A DNA stretch of 64,000 bases, taken from Brevibacterium daeguense (GTDB taxonomy: Bacteria; Actinomycetota; Actinomycetes; Actinomycetales; Brevibacteriaceae). Location: NCBI RefSeq assembly GCF_021729135.1, contig NZ_JAJTWW010000003.1, positions 1 to 64,000 of the forward strand. The letters run 5' to 3'. Below are positions 7,915 through 16,954 of the stretch, piece by piece. Positions within the stretch are counted from its first letter, which is position 1. Each line of letters begins with the position of its first letter. A model generated the notes under the pieces. That model saw nothing but the letters and a program-made list of their open reading frames with translations. It ran no database searches and had not been told where the DNA came from. The translations under genes were made by a program, and so were the position numbers.

Positions 7915-10182
7915 GTGTCAGCACCCGTGAACAAACCACGCCCGGGACTGCGCTTCACCTGGCTGGGGATCCTCACGGCCTTTCTGGTGGCGCTGATCGC
8001 CGGCGGGACGATCTGGTCCTCCGCGACGTGGGCGCCCAAGCTCGCCCTCGATCTCGAGGGGGGCACCTCGATCATCCTCGAACCTCAGGTCGAGGACGCC
8101 GCGATCACCCAGGAGCAGCTGCAGCAGGCGGTTGCGATCATCCGCCAGCGCGTGGATGCCACCGGTGTCTCCGAAGCGGAGATCACCACGCAGGGCAACC
8201 GCAACATCGTGGTGAACCTGCCCGGCAACCCCGACGAGGAGACCCGCGATCTGGTGCGCTCCTCGGCGCAGCTGACCTTCCGGCGTGTGGCAGCCGTGTC
8301 GGGTCCTGAACCGCAGTCGGAGCAGGAGCCCACGCAGGAGGAGACTCCCGCCGGCCCGGAGCTGTCGGAAGAGGACCAGCAACGGCTCGATGAGCTGCTG
8401 GGCGGCGGCGACGAAGCGCCGCCGGCGGAACAGCCTCCCGCGGACGGCGAGGCGCCGCCGGCGGGTCAGGCCCCTGCAGGCGATGACCCTGCCCAAGGGG
8501 GAGAGGACGCCGCGAACGCGGGCGGCGCTGTTGCAGGTCCGACGGTTCCGGGCCCGGCCGGTCAGAACGGCGAGCAGCAGCAGGAGGACGCCGAGGCGCC
8601 GGCTGAGGACGGCGAGGCGCCGGCTGAGGACGGCGAGGCGCCCGCCGAAGACGCGTCGGAGACGGAGACCTTCCCGCGCTTCGATCCGATGACCGACATG
8701 TCCTGGATGACCGAAGAGCTCATCACCGCATTCGCCGAGCTCGACTGCACGGATCCGGAGAACCGGACCGGTGGCGATTCCGGTCCCGACGACGAGCCGA
8801 TCGTGGCCTGTGCCCAGGACGGTTCGGCGAAGTTCGTGCTCGGACCGGTCGAGCTCGACGGCTCGCACGTCACGGACGCCAGCTTCGGCTACGAGATGTC
8901 CTCGACGGGCACGCAGACCAACAACATGGCAGTCACACTGGAGTTCGACGACTACGGCGCAGACGTGTTCGGCCAGATCACCGGTGCGATCACCGGTCAG
9001 CAGCCTCCGTACAACCAGTTCGCGATCGTGCTCGACGGTCTGGTGCTCTCGGCTCCGCAGTCGCAGACACCGGTGACCGACGGCAAGGCGCAGATCACCG
9101 GTGATTTCACGCAGGAAGAGGCCGAGACGCTGGCCAACCAGCTCAAGAACGGCGCACTTCCGATCAGCTTCCAGGTGCAGAGCGAGCAGCAGATCTCGCC
9201 GACCCTCGGCTCCGACTACCTCGCGATGGGCCTTCTCGCGGGCGGCATCGGTCTGCTCCTGGTGGTGGTCTACTCGCTGATCCAGTACCGGGCGCTGGGC
9301 CTGGTCACCGTCTCCGGTCTCCTCGTCGTCGGGGTGCTGACGTATCTGCTGCTGCTGCTGGTGTCGTGGCGCTACGGCTACCGGCTGTCCCTGGCCGGCG
9401 TCGCCGGCATCATCATCGGCATCGGAATGGCCGCGGACTCCAACATCGTGTACTTCGAGCGCGTGCGCGACGAGCTGCGCTCCGGACGGAAGCTGGTATC
9501 CGCGGTGGAGATCGGCTGGCAGCGAGCTCGGCGCACGATCTTCGCCTCGAAGGCAGTGAATATGCTCGCCGCTGTCATCCTTTACGTCCTTGCCGTCGGC
9601 AGCGTTCGCGGATTCGCGTTCACGCTCGGCCTGACGGTGATCGTCGACCTCCTGATGATCGTGCTGTTCGTGCATCCCATGCTCCAGGTTCTCGCCCGCA
9701 CCCGGTTCTTCGGCCACGGGCACCCGATGTCGGGGATGGACCCGAGGCAGCTCGGAGTCAAACCCGAGGCATACCGGGGAGCTCTCGGGCTCGATCTGGA
9801 GAAGGCCAAGGAGAAGTCGGCCAAGCGCGGATCCTTCAAGGAGGCGAAGAAGCGGCAGGCGGTCGCGGAGCGCAGATCGGCGGCCCAGTCGGGCACTTCG
9901 ATCGCCGAGCGCAAGGCTGCGCGAACCGCAGCGGGAAGCACCTCCACGGCGGTGCTCGAAGTCGACGATGCTCTCGACTCGGAGAGCGTCCCCGGGAACA
10001 GCGAATCCGGTAACAGCGCAGCGGCGACCGACGGTCCATCATCGGACGTCGCGGGAGCCGAGCACGGCGGGGTTCGCTCGTCCGGGGACCATGAGGAGCG
10101 GGAGCTGTCGCTTGCGGAGCGCAAGGCCCGCCGCAGGAGAGGGCAGCAGCAGACGGAGACCGGGGGAGTGGACGAGTCGTGA
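7915..10182 (+). CDS. secD: Protein translocase subunit SecD
   Basis: Proton-motive-force-driven subunit that aids protein export with SecF, 755 residues. TM1 is near residues 16-34, followed by the conserved KLALDLEGGTSI. The outer domain is interrupted at about residues 130-255 by a Pro/Glu/Ala/Gly-rich insertion containing three tandem AEDGEAP-like units. TM2-6 lie near 435-600 with the signature GMAADSNIVYFERVRDEL. A highly charged cytoplasmic tail of about 140 residues follows. GTG start with a weak GGAAG site. Overlaps secF by 4 bp. Confidence 0.95.
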   Translation: MSAPVNKPRPGLRFTWLGILTAFLVALIAGGTIWSSATWAPKLALDLEGGTSIILEPQVEDAAITQEQLQQAVAIIRQRVDATGVSEAEITTQGNRNIVVNLPGNPDEETRDLVRSSAQLTFRRVAAVSGPEPQSEQEPTQEETPAGPELSEEDQQRLDELLGGGDEAPPAEQPPADGEAPPAGQAPAGDDPAQGGEDAANAGGAVAGPTVPGPAGQNGEQQQEDAEAPAEDGEAPAEDGEAPAEDASETETFPRFDPMTDMSWMTEELITAFAELDCTDPENRTGGDSGPDDEPIVACAQDGSAKFVLGPVELDGSHVTDASFGYEMSSTGTQTNNMAVTLEFDDYGADVFGQITGAITGQQPPYNQFAIVLDGLVLSAPQSQTPVTDGKAQITGDFTQEEAETLANQLKNGALPISFQVQSEQQISPTLGSDYLAMGLLAGGIGLLLVVVYSLIQYRALGLVTVSGLLVVGVLTYLLLLLVSWRYGYRLSLAGVAGIIIGIGMAADSNIVYFERVRDELRSGRKLVSAVEIGWQRARRTIFASKAVNMLAAVILYVLAVGSVRGFAFTLGLTVIVDLLMIVLFVHPMLQVLARTRFFGHGHPMSGMDPRQLGVKPEAYRGALGLDLEKAKEKSAKRGSFKEAKKRQAVAERRSAAQSGTSIAERKAARTAAGSTSTAVLEVDDALDSESVPGNSESGNSAAATDGPSSDVAGAEHGGVRSSGDHEERELSLAERKARRRRGQQQTETGGVDES
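8593..8655 (+). repeat. Three in-frame 21-bp tandem repeats inside secD
   Basis: Units at 8593-8613 and 8614-8634 are identical; the third (8635-8655) is degenerate. Each encodes seven residues of the E-A-P-A-E-D-G type in the outer-domain insertion. In-frame length changes here would be tolerated by the reading frame. Confidence 0.85.
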
Positions 10183-11210
10183 AGAGGTTCTTTTCCTGGG
10201 GAAATGACCTGCACAGCGGGAAGACATCGATCCCGTTCGTCGGCAGGGCCAAGCTGTGGCTGCTCATCGCCGGTGGTTTCGTCATCGTCTCCCTGCTGAT
10301 TCCTGTGTTCAACGGCTTCAACCTCGGAATCGCATTCACCGGCGGGTCGGAGTTCCAGGTCACGAACACCGAGGACGTCAGCAAGAGCACCGGTGTCGAG
10401 GCAGTCACAGAAGTCGTCCCGACAGCGGAGCCGTCGGTGGTGCCGACATCGGACACCTCGGTGCGGGTCTCCACAGCCCAGCTCACGGATGAGCAGATGC
10501 AGCTGGTCCGCGAGGCGCTCATCGGTGCCTACGGAGTGTCGAACGAGGACGTGACGTCGACGTTCATCGGGCCGACCTGGGGCCAGGACGTCACGGAGAA
10601 GATGCTGCGCGCGCTGGTGATCTTCGTGGCGATCGCCATGGTCGTGATGGCGCTCTACTTCAGAACCTGGAAGATGTCGCTGGCCGCCATCGTCGGGCTG
10701 TTCGTCGTGATGATCGTGACGATGGGCATCTACGCGGCGACGGGCTTCGAGGTGACGCCGGAGGCGATCATCGGATTCCTCACAGTGTTGAGCTTCTCGC
10801 TCTACGACACGGTGGTGGTCTTCGACAAGATTCGGGAGAACACGGAGAACTTCCAGGAGAATCGGCGCATGAAGTTCTCCGAACTCGTCAACCTCGGCAT
10901 CAACCAGACGGTGGTGCGATCGATCAACACCTCGATCATCTCGGTGCTTCCGATCGCCGCGATCCTCTTCATCGCCGTCTTCCTGCTCGGAGCGGGCACG
11001 CTGCTGGACATCTCGCTGGCACTCTTCGTCGGCACGATCGTCGCCGCGGTTTCGACGCTGTTCGTCGCTTCACCCATGTACGCGCTGCTGCGCGGCCGCG
11101 AGCCCGACGTGCAGGAGCAGGAGGCCGCCGTCGAGGAGTATCGCTCCAGCCACGGGCTGCCCGATCGCGCCCCGGTGCTGTTCGAAGAGTTCGAGCCCGG
11201 GAAGGTCTGA
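10179..11210 (+). CDS. secF: Protein translocase subunit SecF
   Basis: Membrane partner of SecD, 343 residues. TM1 (about 26-46) is followed by LGIAFTGGSEF, an outer domain, and TM2-6 with the SecF signature FSLYDTVVVFDKIREN near residue 205. GTG start overlaps the secD stop. The apt gene found between secF and rel in many actinobacteria is absent. Confidence 0.96.
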   Translation: MKRFFSWGNDLHSGKTSIPFVGRAKLWLLIAGGFVIVSLLIPVFNGFNLGIAFTGGSEFQVTNTEDVSKSTGVEAVTEVVPTAEPSVVPTSDTSVRVSTAQLTDEQMQLVREALIGAYGVSNEDVTSTFIGPTWGQDVTEKMLRALVIFVAIAMVVMALYFRTWKMSLAAIVGLFVVMIVTMGIYAATGFEVTPEAIIGFLTVLSFSLYDTVVVFDKIRENTENFQENRRMKFSELVNLGINQTVVRSINTSIISVLPIAAILFIAVFLLGAGTLLDISLALFVGTIVAAVSTLFVASPMYALLRGREPDVQEQEAAVEEYRSSHGLPDRAPVLFEEFEPGKV

Positions 11211-11218
11211 CCGGCGAG

Positions 11219-11224
11219 TACGAT
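11219..11224 (+). promoter_or_regulatory. rel -10 candidate TACGAT
   Basis: TACGAT lies 9 nt after the secF stop and 34 nt before the rel ATG; an AAGGAG ribosome site sits between. No -35 seen, so readthrough from secF is equally possible. Confidence 0.3.
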
Positions 11225-11258
11225 GGTCTGACCGAGCAGAGGGGGAAGGAGATCCGCC

Positions 11259-13571
11259 ATGGCGCAATCGGTCGATGACACCGCCGGACCGGCGAAGAAG
11301 TCCCGCGGTTTCTCTCGCCTGGCCTGGTGGACCGCGCGGAGTCAGCAGACACCGCAGTATCCGAAGACGCTCGCACCCCTGCTGCAGGCCGTCGAGCACA
11401 ATCACCCGAAGGCGGACGTCGACGTCATCCTCCGCGCGTACCGCGTGGCGGAGAAGGCGCATCAGGGGCAGATGCGCAAGAGCGGCGACCCGTACATCAC
11501 GCATCCCGTCGCCGTGGCGACGATCCTCGCCGAGATCGGCATGACGCCGACCACGCTGGCCGCAGCGCTGCTTCACGACACCGTCGAGGACACCGAATAC
11601 GGGCTGGAACAGCTCCGCTCCGAGTTCGGCGACGAGATCGCCCAGATGGTCGATGGGGTCACCAAGCTCGACAAGATCGAATACGGAGCCGCCGCCCAGT
11701 CGGAGACCGTGCGCAAGATGATCGTGGCGATGTCGCGCGACATCCGGGTGCTCGTCATCAAACTCGCCGATCGGCTCCACAATGCGCGGACATGGAAGTA
11801 CGTTCCTCCCGCCTCGAGCCGCAAGAAGGCGACCGAGACGCTGGAGATCTTCGCGCCGCTGGCTCACCGCCTCGGCATGAACACCATCAAGTGGGAGCTG
11901 GAGGATCTGTCCTTCCAGGTGCTCTATCCCAAGGTGTACTCCGAGATCGTCCGGCTGGTCGCTGAGCGGGCGCCCGAGCGGGAGAAGTATCTCGCGATCG
12001 TTTCGAAGGAGCTCGCCGAAGGTCTCAAGGAATCGAAGATCGACTACACGATCTCCGGACGGCCGAAGCACTACTACTCGATCTACCAGAAGATGGTCGT
12101 GCGCGGCCATGACTTCGCCGAGATCTACGACCTGGTCGGCGTCCGGGTGCTCGTGGAGACGGTCCGGGAATGCTATGCCGTGCTCGGGCTCGTGCACGCG
12201 CGGTGGTCGCCGGTCCCGGGCCGGTTCAAGGATTACATCGCAATGCCGAAGTTCAACATGTACCAGAGCCTGCACACCACTGTGATCGGGCCGTACGGCA
12301 AGCCCGTGGAGATCCAGATCCGCACCCACGAGATGCATCGGCGGGCGGAGTTCGGCGTCGCCGCGCACTGGAAGTACAAGGACCAGCGGAAGGTCGACCC
12401 GGCCGCCATCAACGCCGCCGGAGGCAGGATGGCCAAGGTCGCCGACTCCGGTGCGGTCGACCAGGTGGCATGGCTGCGGCAGCTGCTCGACTGGCAGCGC
12501 GAGACCGCCGATCCGGACGAGTTCCTCGACAATCTGAGGTTCGAGGTCAACTCGAAAGAGGTCTACGTCTTCACGCCGAAGGGCGACATCATCTCGCTTC
12601 CGGCCGGATCCACGCCCGTCGACTTCGCCTATGCGGTCCACACGGAAGTCGGGCACAAGACGATGGGCGCCCGCGTCAACGGCCGGCTCCTCGCCCTGGA
12701 CTCGAAGCTGGAGAACGGCGACGTCGTGGAGATCTTCACCTCCAAGGACGAGAACGCCGGTCCGAGTCGTGATTGGCTGGCGTTCGTCACCAGCCCACGG
12801 GCGCGGAACAAGATCCGCCAGTGGTTCTCGAAGGAGCGCCGGGAGGAGGCGATCGAGAGCGGCCGGGACCAGCTGGCTCGAGCGATGCGCAGGCACCAGC
12901 TGCCGGCAGAGAAGCTCATGAGTCAGCATGCGCTCGTGGTCGTCGCCAACGAGCAGCAGCTGCCGGACGTGTCCGCGCTCTATGCGGCGATCGGCAACGG
13001 CAACATCTCCGCGGCGCATGTCGTGGACCTGCTGGCCAAGGAGGTGGGCCGCGACGACGAGGTCGAGGAGGTCCTCACCCCGACCAATCGCCGCGGCTCA
13101 TCGCGCGGGCACCATTCCTCGACGGACGGGGTCCGTGTCAAGGGCGCGGACGACATCCTCGTCAAGCTCGCTCGATGTTGCACGCCTGTCCCCGGTGATG
13201 AGATCGTCGGGTTCGTGACTCGTGGGACGGGCGTCTCGGTTCACCGCTCGGACTGCGCGAACGTGGAGAACCTACGCCGAGAGCCGGACCGCATGGTCGA
13301 TGTCGAATGGGCGGCCAACACCTCCGGGGTGTACCTCGTCCAGATCCAAGTCGAGGCACTGGACCGTTCCGGCCTGCTCTCCGACCTGACGCGGGTGCTG
13401 TCGGAGAATCACGTCAACATCCTCTCGGCATCCGTTGCGACCTCCAAAGCGCGGGTTGCACAGTCGCGCTTCGTGTTCGAGATGGGCGACGCCAGCCACC
13501 TTGACACCGTGCTGTCTGCGGCGCGCAAAGTCGAAGGCGTGTTCGACGCTTACCGGATCACCGGCGGCTGA
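11259..13571 (+). CDS. rel: Bifunctional (p)ppGpp synthetase/hydrolase, RelA/SpoT family
   Basis: Stringent-response enzyme of 770 residues that makes and degrades (p)ppGpp. Domain order: HD hydrolase ([11 protein letters not shown], then [11 protein letters not shown]), synthetase ([13 protein letters not shown]), TGS (about 425-485, [18 protein letters not shown]), and a C-terminal ACT domain. The synthetase has an RFKD motif near residue 321; in this family RxKD marks bifunctional Mn-dependent enzymes, as opposed to ExDD in RelA-only forms. The intact HD box also supports hydrolysis. ATG with AAGGAG at 11246-11251. Confidence 0.96.
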   Translation: MAQSVDDTAGPAKKSRGFSRLAWWTARSQQTPQYPKTLAPLLQAVEHNHPKADVDVILRAYRVAEKAHQGQMRKSGDPYITHPVAVATILAEIGMTPTTLAAALLHDTVEDTEYGLEQLRSEFGDEIAQMVDGVTKLDKIEYGAAAQSETVRKMIVAMSRDIRVLVIKLADRLHNARTWKYVPPASSRKKATETLEIFAPLAHRLGMNTIKWELEDLSFQVLYPKVYSEIVRLVAERAPEREKYLAIVSKELAEGLKESKIDYTISGRPKHYYSIYQKMVVRGHDFAEIYDLVGVRVLVETVRECYAVLGLVHARWSPVPGRFKDYIAMPKFNMYQSLHTTVIGPYGKPVEIQIRTHEMHRRAEFGVAAHWKYKDQRKVDPAAINAAGGRMAKVADSGAVDQVAWLRQLLDWQRETADPDEFLDNLRFEVNSKEVYVFTPKGDIISLPAGSTPVDFAYAVHTEVGHKTMGARVNGRLLALDSKLENGDVVEIFTSKDENAGPSRDWLAFVTSPRARNKIRQWFSKERREEAIESGRDQLARAMRRHQLPAEKLMSQHALVVVANEQQLPDVSALYAAIGNGNISAAHVVDLLAKEVGRDDEVEEVLTPTNRRGSSRGHHSSTDGVRVKGADDILVKLARCCTPVPGDEIVGFVTRGTGVSVHRSDCANVENLRREPDRMVDVEWAANTSGVYLVQIQVEALDRSGLLSDLTRVLSENHVNILSASVATSKARVAQSRFVFEMGDASHLDTVLSAARKVEGVFDAYRITGG

Positions 13572-13678
13572 CCGGCCCATCCGGTGGTGGCCTGCTGCTC
13601 GATCGCCGACGGCTGATCGGGCTCGCCCGTGGTGGCCACTCCGATCACCGGCGACCGACCCGGCCGACTGGCAACGGC

Positions 13679-14257
13679 TCACCCGATCGTCGGCGGCTGT
13701 CGCTGCGGTGCGATCGCCGCCGCGGCGAGGCTGCGAAGGCATCTCAGGTGGGGCCGCCGGTACTGTGCTTCCAGGTACGAACAGAAGTTCTCCTTCTCTC
13801 GATCCGAGACCTGTGCAAGGATCCGGTGGAGCTGCTTCACCGCGACCGACTGATCCCCGAAGGTCTCGTGAATGAGCAGGGTCAGGTCGTAGAGCGTCCG
13901 ATTGGGCGCAGTGACCGCCAGACCGGCGACGCACGCGAGATCAGGCCCTTCGACCCAGCGCTCATAGGTGATCCACGGCTGGGCTGCGCTGCGCAGCCGC
14001 CGCCGTCTGCGCGTGGTGTACTCGGGCGTCGTGGGCCCCGTGCCGACACCCCACCAGATCCAGTGCGCCGAGTGATGAGACGCGACCAGACCGGTCTGCC
14101 GGGGAGCTCCCAGGGCCCGGGCCCGCAGTTCCGCGTCGACCCGAGTGCCGACCGGCACCCAGCAGCTGTGGCTGAGCCTGAAGACCAGCCCGTCGAGCGT
14201 CAGGTCCATCAGCTCGGCGTAGCTCAGCGGTTCCCCGACGCGCAGGAGATCATCCAT
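13679..14257 (-). CDS. Hypothetical actinobacterial protein, function unknown
   Basis: I do not recognise this 192-residue protein. Codons show the strong GC3 of neighbouring real genes, and the ATG at 14257 has a GGGGAG site eight bases upstream; an in-frame ATG at 14323 lacks one. It is Trp/Arg-rich with a basic RRRRRLRSAAQPW stretch near residue 85, no signal peptide and no membrane segment. The start (PLSYAELMDLTLDGLVF..., WVPVG) is loosely reminiscent of the N-terminal region of AbiEi-like antitoxin proteins, but no toxin gene is adjacent. It converges on rel with a 107-bp gap. Confidence 0.7.
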   Translation of the reverse strand: MDDLLRVGEPLSYAELMDLTLDGLVFRLSHSCWVPVGTRVDAELRARALGAPRQTGLVASHHSAHWIWWGVGTGPTTPEYTTRRRRRLRSAAQPWITYERWVEGPDLACVAGLAVTAPNRTLYDLTLLIHETFGDQSVAVKQLHRILAQVSDREKENFCSYLEAQYRRPHLRCLRSLAAAAIAPQRQPPTIG

Positions 14258-14406
14258 GATCCCATGCTCCCCGGGCGGGTGGCTCGCCGACAACGTCTGC
14301 CCGCGACCTGTGGACAGCACCACGACGGCTGCGCCGTTCCCTGTGGACGACGCAGCCGTCGACTACTCCCGCGAGCCCAATTCGCTCGCGCGGAAGCCGG
14401 ACCCGC

Positions 14407-15810
14407 TCATGAGAGCTCCGCGGCAGTCTTCGACAGCTGCTCGTACCATGCACGGCGAGCGTCCAGGGCCGCCTGCGCCTTCTCGATCGCAGCGGCGTTC
14501 CCGCCCGCCTGCGCCGCCGCGAGCTTCGATTCGAGCTCGGCGATCGCATCCTCCAGCTGCGCCAGGGCGCCCGAGGTGCGGGCCCGGGTCTCCGGGTTCG
14601 TCCGGTCCCACTCGGCCGCCTCCGCCTCGGCAAGTGCCCGCTCGACTGCGCGCAGTCCGCCTTCCATCCGGGACACGTCGGCGCGCGGCACCTTGCCCGC
14701 GGCCTCCCATTCGTCCTGGATAGCTCGCAGCTTGTCCTTCGTCGCCTGGATATCGGTCACCGGCAGCAGGGCCTGAGCGCGCTTGAGCAGCTCCTCCTTG
14801 GCAGCGAGGTTCTCGCTGTACTCGGCATCGATGGCATCGTTGGCGTGGTTGCGGGCGGCGAAGAAGACATCCTGTGCGGCACGGAATCGAGCCCACAGCG
14901 CATCGTCCTCGCGCCGGCCGGCGCGCGGGGCCGCCTTCCACCGGTCCATCAGCTCGCGGTACTTCTGCGAGGTCCCGCGCCAGTCCGTCGACTCGGAGAG
15001 CGCCTCGGCCTCGGTGACGAGCTCCTCCTTAATCCGCTTGCCCTCGGCATTGCGCTTGTCGAGATCAGAGAAGAACTCCCGACGTCGCTTGTCGAAGATG
15101 TTGCGCGCCTTGGAGAATCGACCCCACAGCTCCTGATCCTGCGAACGCGGCAGCCGGGGTGAGGTCGACTGGATCTGCTTCCATTCGCCGAAGAGGTCAT
15201 TGAGCCGAGCACCCGACTGCTTCCACTGCATCCGCGCCGGATCGGTTGCGGCGATCGCCTCGGCCTCCTCGACGACTGCGGTTCGGGCGGCGAGCCCGGC
15301 GGACTTGGCGGCCTCGCGCTCCTTCGCCTGCTCCGCGGCTCGCTCGGCGGCGCTGCCCTCGATCTCGCGCAGCTTCGCCTCGACGGCCGACAGGTCACCC
15401 ACTGCCTTGGCCTCGCCCAGGGCCTCGCGCTGGCTGACAGCGGATGCCCGGATCGAGTCTCCCGAGGCGCCGGCGGTGAGCCGCTCCTGCAGGAGAGCTG
15501 CGGCATCCACGACTTCGAGGTACTTGCGCGCGAAGTACTCCAGCGCCTGCTCGGCGGTCGCGTCCGGGTACTGGCCGACGGGCCGCTCGCCGGCATCGGT
15601 GCGGACGTACACCGTCGAGTCCTCGGCGACGCGTCCGAATGACACGGCCTCGGCGATCTCCGCGCTGCGATCCTGCGGAGGCACAGGCGCCGGTGCCGCG
15701 GTCTTCGTCCCGGCCAGTTTCGCCGGGGAGGGTGCGCCGGCTCCGGCCGGCGGGCGTGGAACCGGCTTCGGTTTCGGCGTGGGCTGGTTCTGGGCTGCGT
15801 CGTCGGTCAT
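14407..15810 (-). CDS. DUF349 domain protein
   Basis: A 467-residue cytoplasmic, mostly alpha-helical protein. A Pro/Ala-rich N-terminus (about 1-55) is followed by repeated DUF349 units recognisable by LFGEWKQI, LWGRFSKARNIFDKRR and LWARFRAAQDVFFAAR spaced about 75-80 residues apart, then a predicted C-terminal coiled coil. The molecular function of DUF349 proteins is not established; some have been linked to RNA binding and stress phenotypes. The ATG at 15810 is preferred over one 33 bp upstream because it has an AAGG site and gives the usual MTDD start. Confidence 0.88.
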   Translation of the reverse strand: MTDDAAQNQPTPKPKPVPRPPAGAGAPSPAKLAGTKTAAPAPVPPQDRSAEIAEAVSFGRVAEDSTVYVRTDAGERPVGQYPDATAEQALEYFARKYLEVVDAAALLQERLTAGASGDSIRASAVSQREALGEAKAVGDLSAVEAKLREIEGSAAERAAEQAKEREAAKSAGLAARTAVVEEAEAIAATDPARMQWKQSGARLNDLFGEWKQIQSTSPRLPRSQDQELWGRFSKARNIFDKRRREFFSDLDKRNAEGKRIKEELVTEAEALSESTDWRGTSQKYRELMDRWKAAPRAGRREDDALWARFRAAQDVFFAARNHANDAIDAEYSENLAAKEELLKRAQALLPVTDIQATKDKLRAIQDEWEAAGKVPRADVSRMEGGLRAVERALAEAEAAEWDRTNPETRARTSGALAQLEDAIAELESKLAAAQAGGNAAAIEKAQAALDARRAWYEQLSKTAAELS

Positions 15811-15914
15811 TTCCGTACCTTGTCGTTGCGTCGGTCGAATCACGTGTGATCACTCGACGATGGGTTGAACGTCACCAGCATAGCGAGCACAGCCGTCGGG
15901 CACCGTGAGGCGGC

Positions 15915-16029
15915 GGAGGAGGACGCTCACGGATACCGGAGGAGGACGCTCACGGATACCGGAGGAGGACGCTCACGGATACCGGAGGAGGACGCTCACG
16001 GATACCGGAGGAGGCGCCTCACGGATCCC
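15915..16029 (+). repeat. 23-bp minisatellite, four identical copies plus one degenerate
   Basis: Perfect units at 15915-15937, 15938-15960, 15961-15983 and 15984-16006; the fifth (16007-16029) has four mismatches. Each unit begins GGAGGAGGACG and ends CACGGATACC. It lies between the divergent starts of the DUF349 gene and the metallo-hydrolase gene and has no supported reading frame. Confidence 0.95.
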
Positions 16030-16087
16030 GGAGCCGGGGTCGCGCCGGTACTGCGCGGGCGCGCAGGGTCGGTCGCGCACCGGGCGT

Positions 16088-16093
16088 TAGACT
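16088..16093 (+). promoter_or_regulatory. -10 TAGACT for a leaderless metallo-hydrolase transcript
   Basis: TAGACT ends 7 nt before the ATG at 16101, and there is no Shine-Dalgarno sequence between. Usual promoter geometry puts the first transcribed base at or next to the A of the ATG. No clear -35. Confidence 0.5.
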
Positions 16094-16100
16094 GACCGCC

Positions 16101-16796
16101 ATGGAGATCACCGGAGTCCGCGCAGAGCTGCTCGAGGTCAACTGCTACGCGGTCGCGGCCGAGTCCGTGCCCGGGCACGGGACGGATTCCGACGTCGGCG
16201 GCGAGCGTGAGTGCATCCTGGTCGACGCCGGATTCGACTGCGCGCCGGACCTGGAGCGGACGCTCCGGGAGTTCGGCTGGCGGCCCGTCGCGGTGCTGCT
16301 CACCCACGGTCATCCGGACCATATCCTCGGTCTGCCGAACCTGCTGGCCGCCTTCGACCTCGAGGTGTACATCGGGGCCCCCGACCTCTACCGTCTGCAG
16401 GATCCGGCAGCAACGGTCTCCGCGCAGCTGGCGGCGCTGGTCGGACCGCTCGCCGACGGCTGGCAGGCCCCCGCCGCGACGGTCGTCGACGGCACGGAGT
16501 CCCTGAGACTCGCCGGGCTCACGATCACCCCGCAGCCGGCGCCCGGGCACACCGAGGGCTCGACCCTGTGGCGGGTGAGGGATCCCGCCGGAGAGGGCGA
16601 TGCCGCCGAGGTGCTGTTCACCGGTGACGTGCTGTTCGCCGGCTCCATCGGCCGCACCGACCTCGCGGGCGGGGACGCGGCGGCCATGCAGCGGACGCTC
16701 GAGCACCTGAAGACGCTGCCCGACACCCCGGTGCTGCCCGGACATGGCCCCGCGAGTCGCATCTCCCATGAGCTGCGCACCAACCCGTTCCTCTGA
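16101..16796 (+). CDS. MBL-fold metallo-hydrolase (glyoxalase II-like)
   Basis: Metallo-beta-lactamase-fold hydrolase of 231 residues. The metal motif HxHxDH is present as THGHPDHILG near residue 72, with further ligands in PGHTEGS, LFTGDVLFA and PGHGP. The family includes glyoxalase II, which hydrolyses thioesters, but the substrate here cannot be assigned. A similar gene precedes hisS in mycobacteria. No ribosome site; see the -10 element just upstream. Confidence 0.88.
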   Translation: MEITGVRAELLEVNCYAVAAESVPGHGTDSDVGGERECILVDAGFDCAPDLERTLREFGWRPVAVLLTHGHPDHILGLPNLLAAFDLEVYIGAPDLYRLQDPAATVSAQLAALVGPLADGWQAPAATVVDGTESLRLAGLTITPQPAPGHTEGSTLWRVRDPAGEGDAAEVLFTGDVLFAGSIGRTDLAGGDAAAMQRTLEHLKTLPDTPVLPGHGPASRISHELRTNPFL

Positions 16797-16884
16797 CTCC
16801 TCCGGCGCGCGCGCCCACGACCATCCGGCACTCCGCGTCGCGGCCACTCAGCGCCTCAGCGCCGCCGAGAATCACCTGACCAGC

Positions 16885-16942
16885 CAGCAGTCGCTGAAGA
16901 CCATCCAGCAGTCGCTGAAGACCATCCAGCAGTCTCTGAAGG
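16885..16942 (+). repeat. 21-bp tandem repeat in the hisS 5' region
   Basis: Units at 16885-16905 and 16906-16926 are identical (CAGCAGTCGCTGAAG plus ACCATC); a partial third copy runs 16927-16942 with one change. The array ends 12 nt before the hisS ATG and the last copy supplies the GAAGGAG-like ribosome site. It is out of frame with hisS. Confidence 0.9.
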
Positions 16943-16954
16943 AGAGCACCACCC

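Noticed and set aside
7918..9723. 601-codon open frame opposite secD
   Set aside because: Shadow frame; the SecD motifs on the + strand explain the region.
13748..14776. 342-codon + strand frame across the unknown protein and the DUF349 gene end
   Set aside because: It spans two minus-strand genes that have ribosome sites and proper codon bias; it has none.
15915..16029. CRISPR array
   Set aside because: Units are contiguous with no unique spacers, and there are no cas genes; it is a tandem repeat.
15865..16095. Short frames reading through the 23-bp minisatellite (repeated DAHGYRRRTLT-like peptide)
   Set aside because: A 23-bp unit shifts frame each copy, there is no ribosome site, and the frames end against the MBL start.
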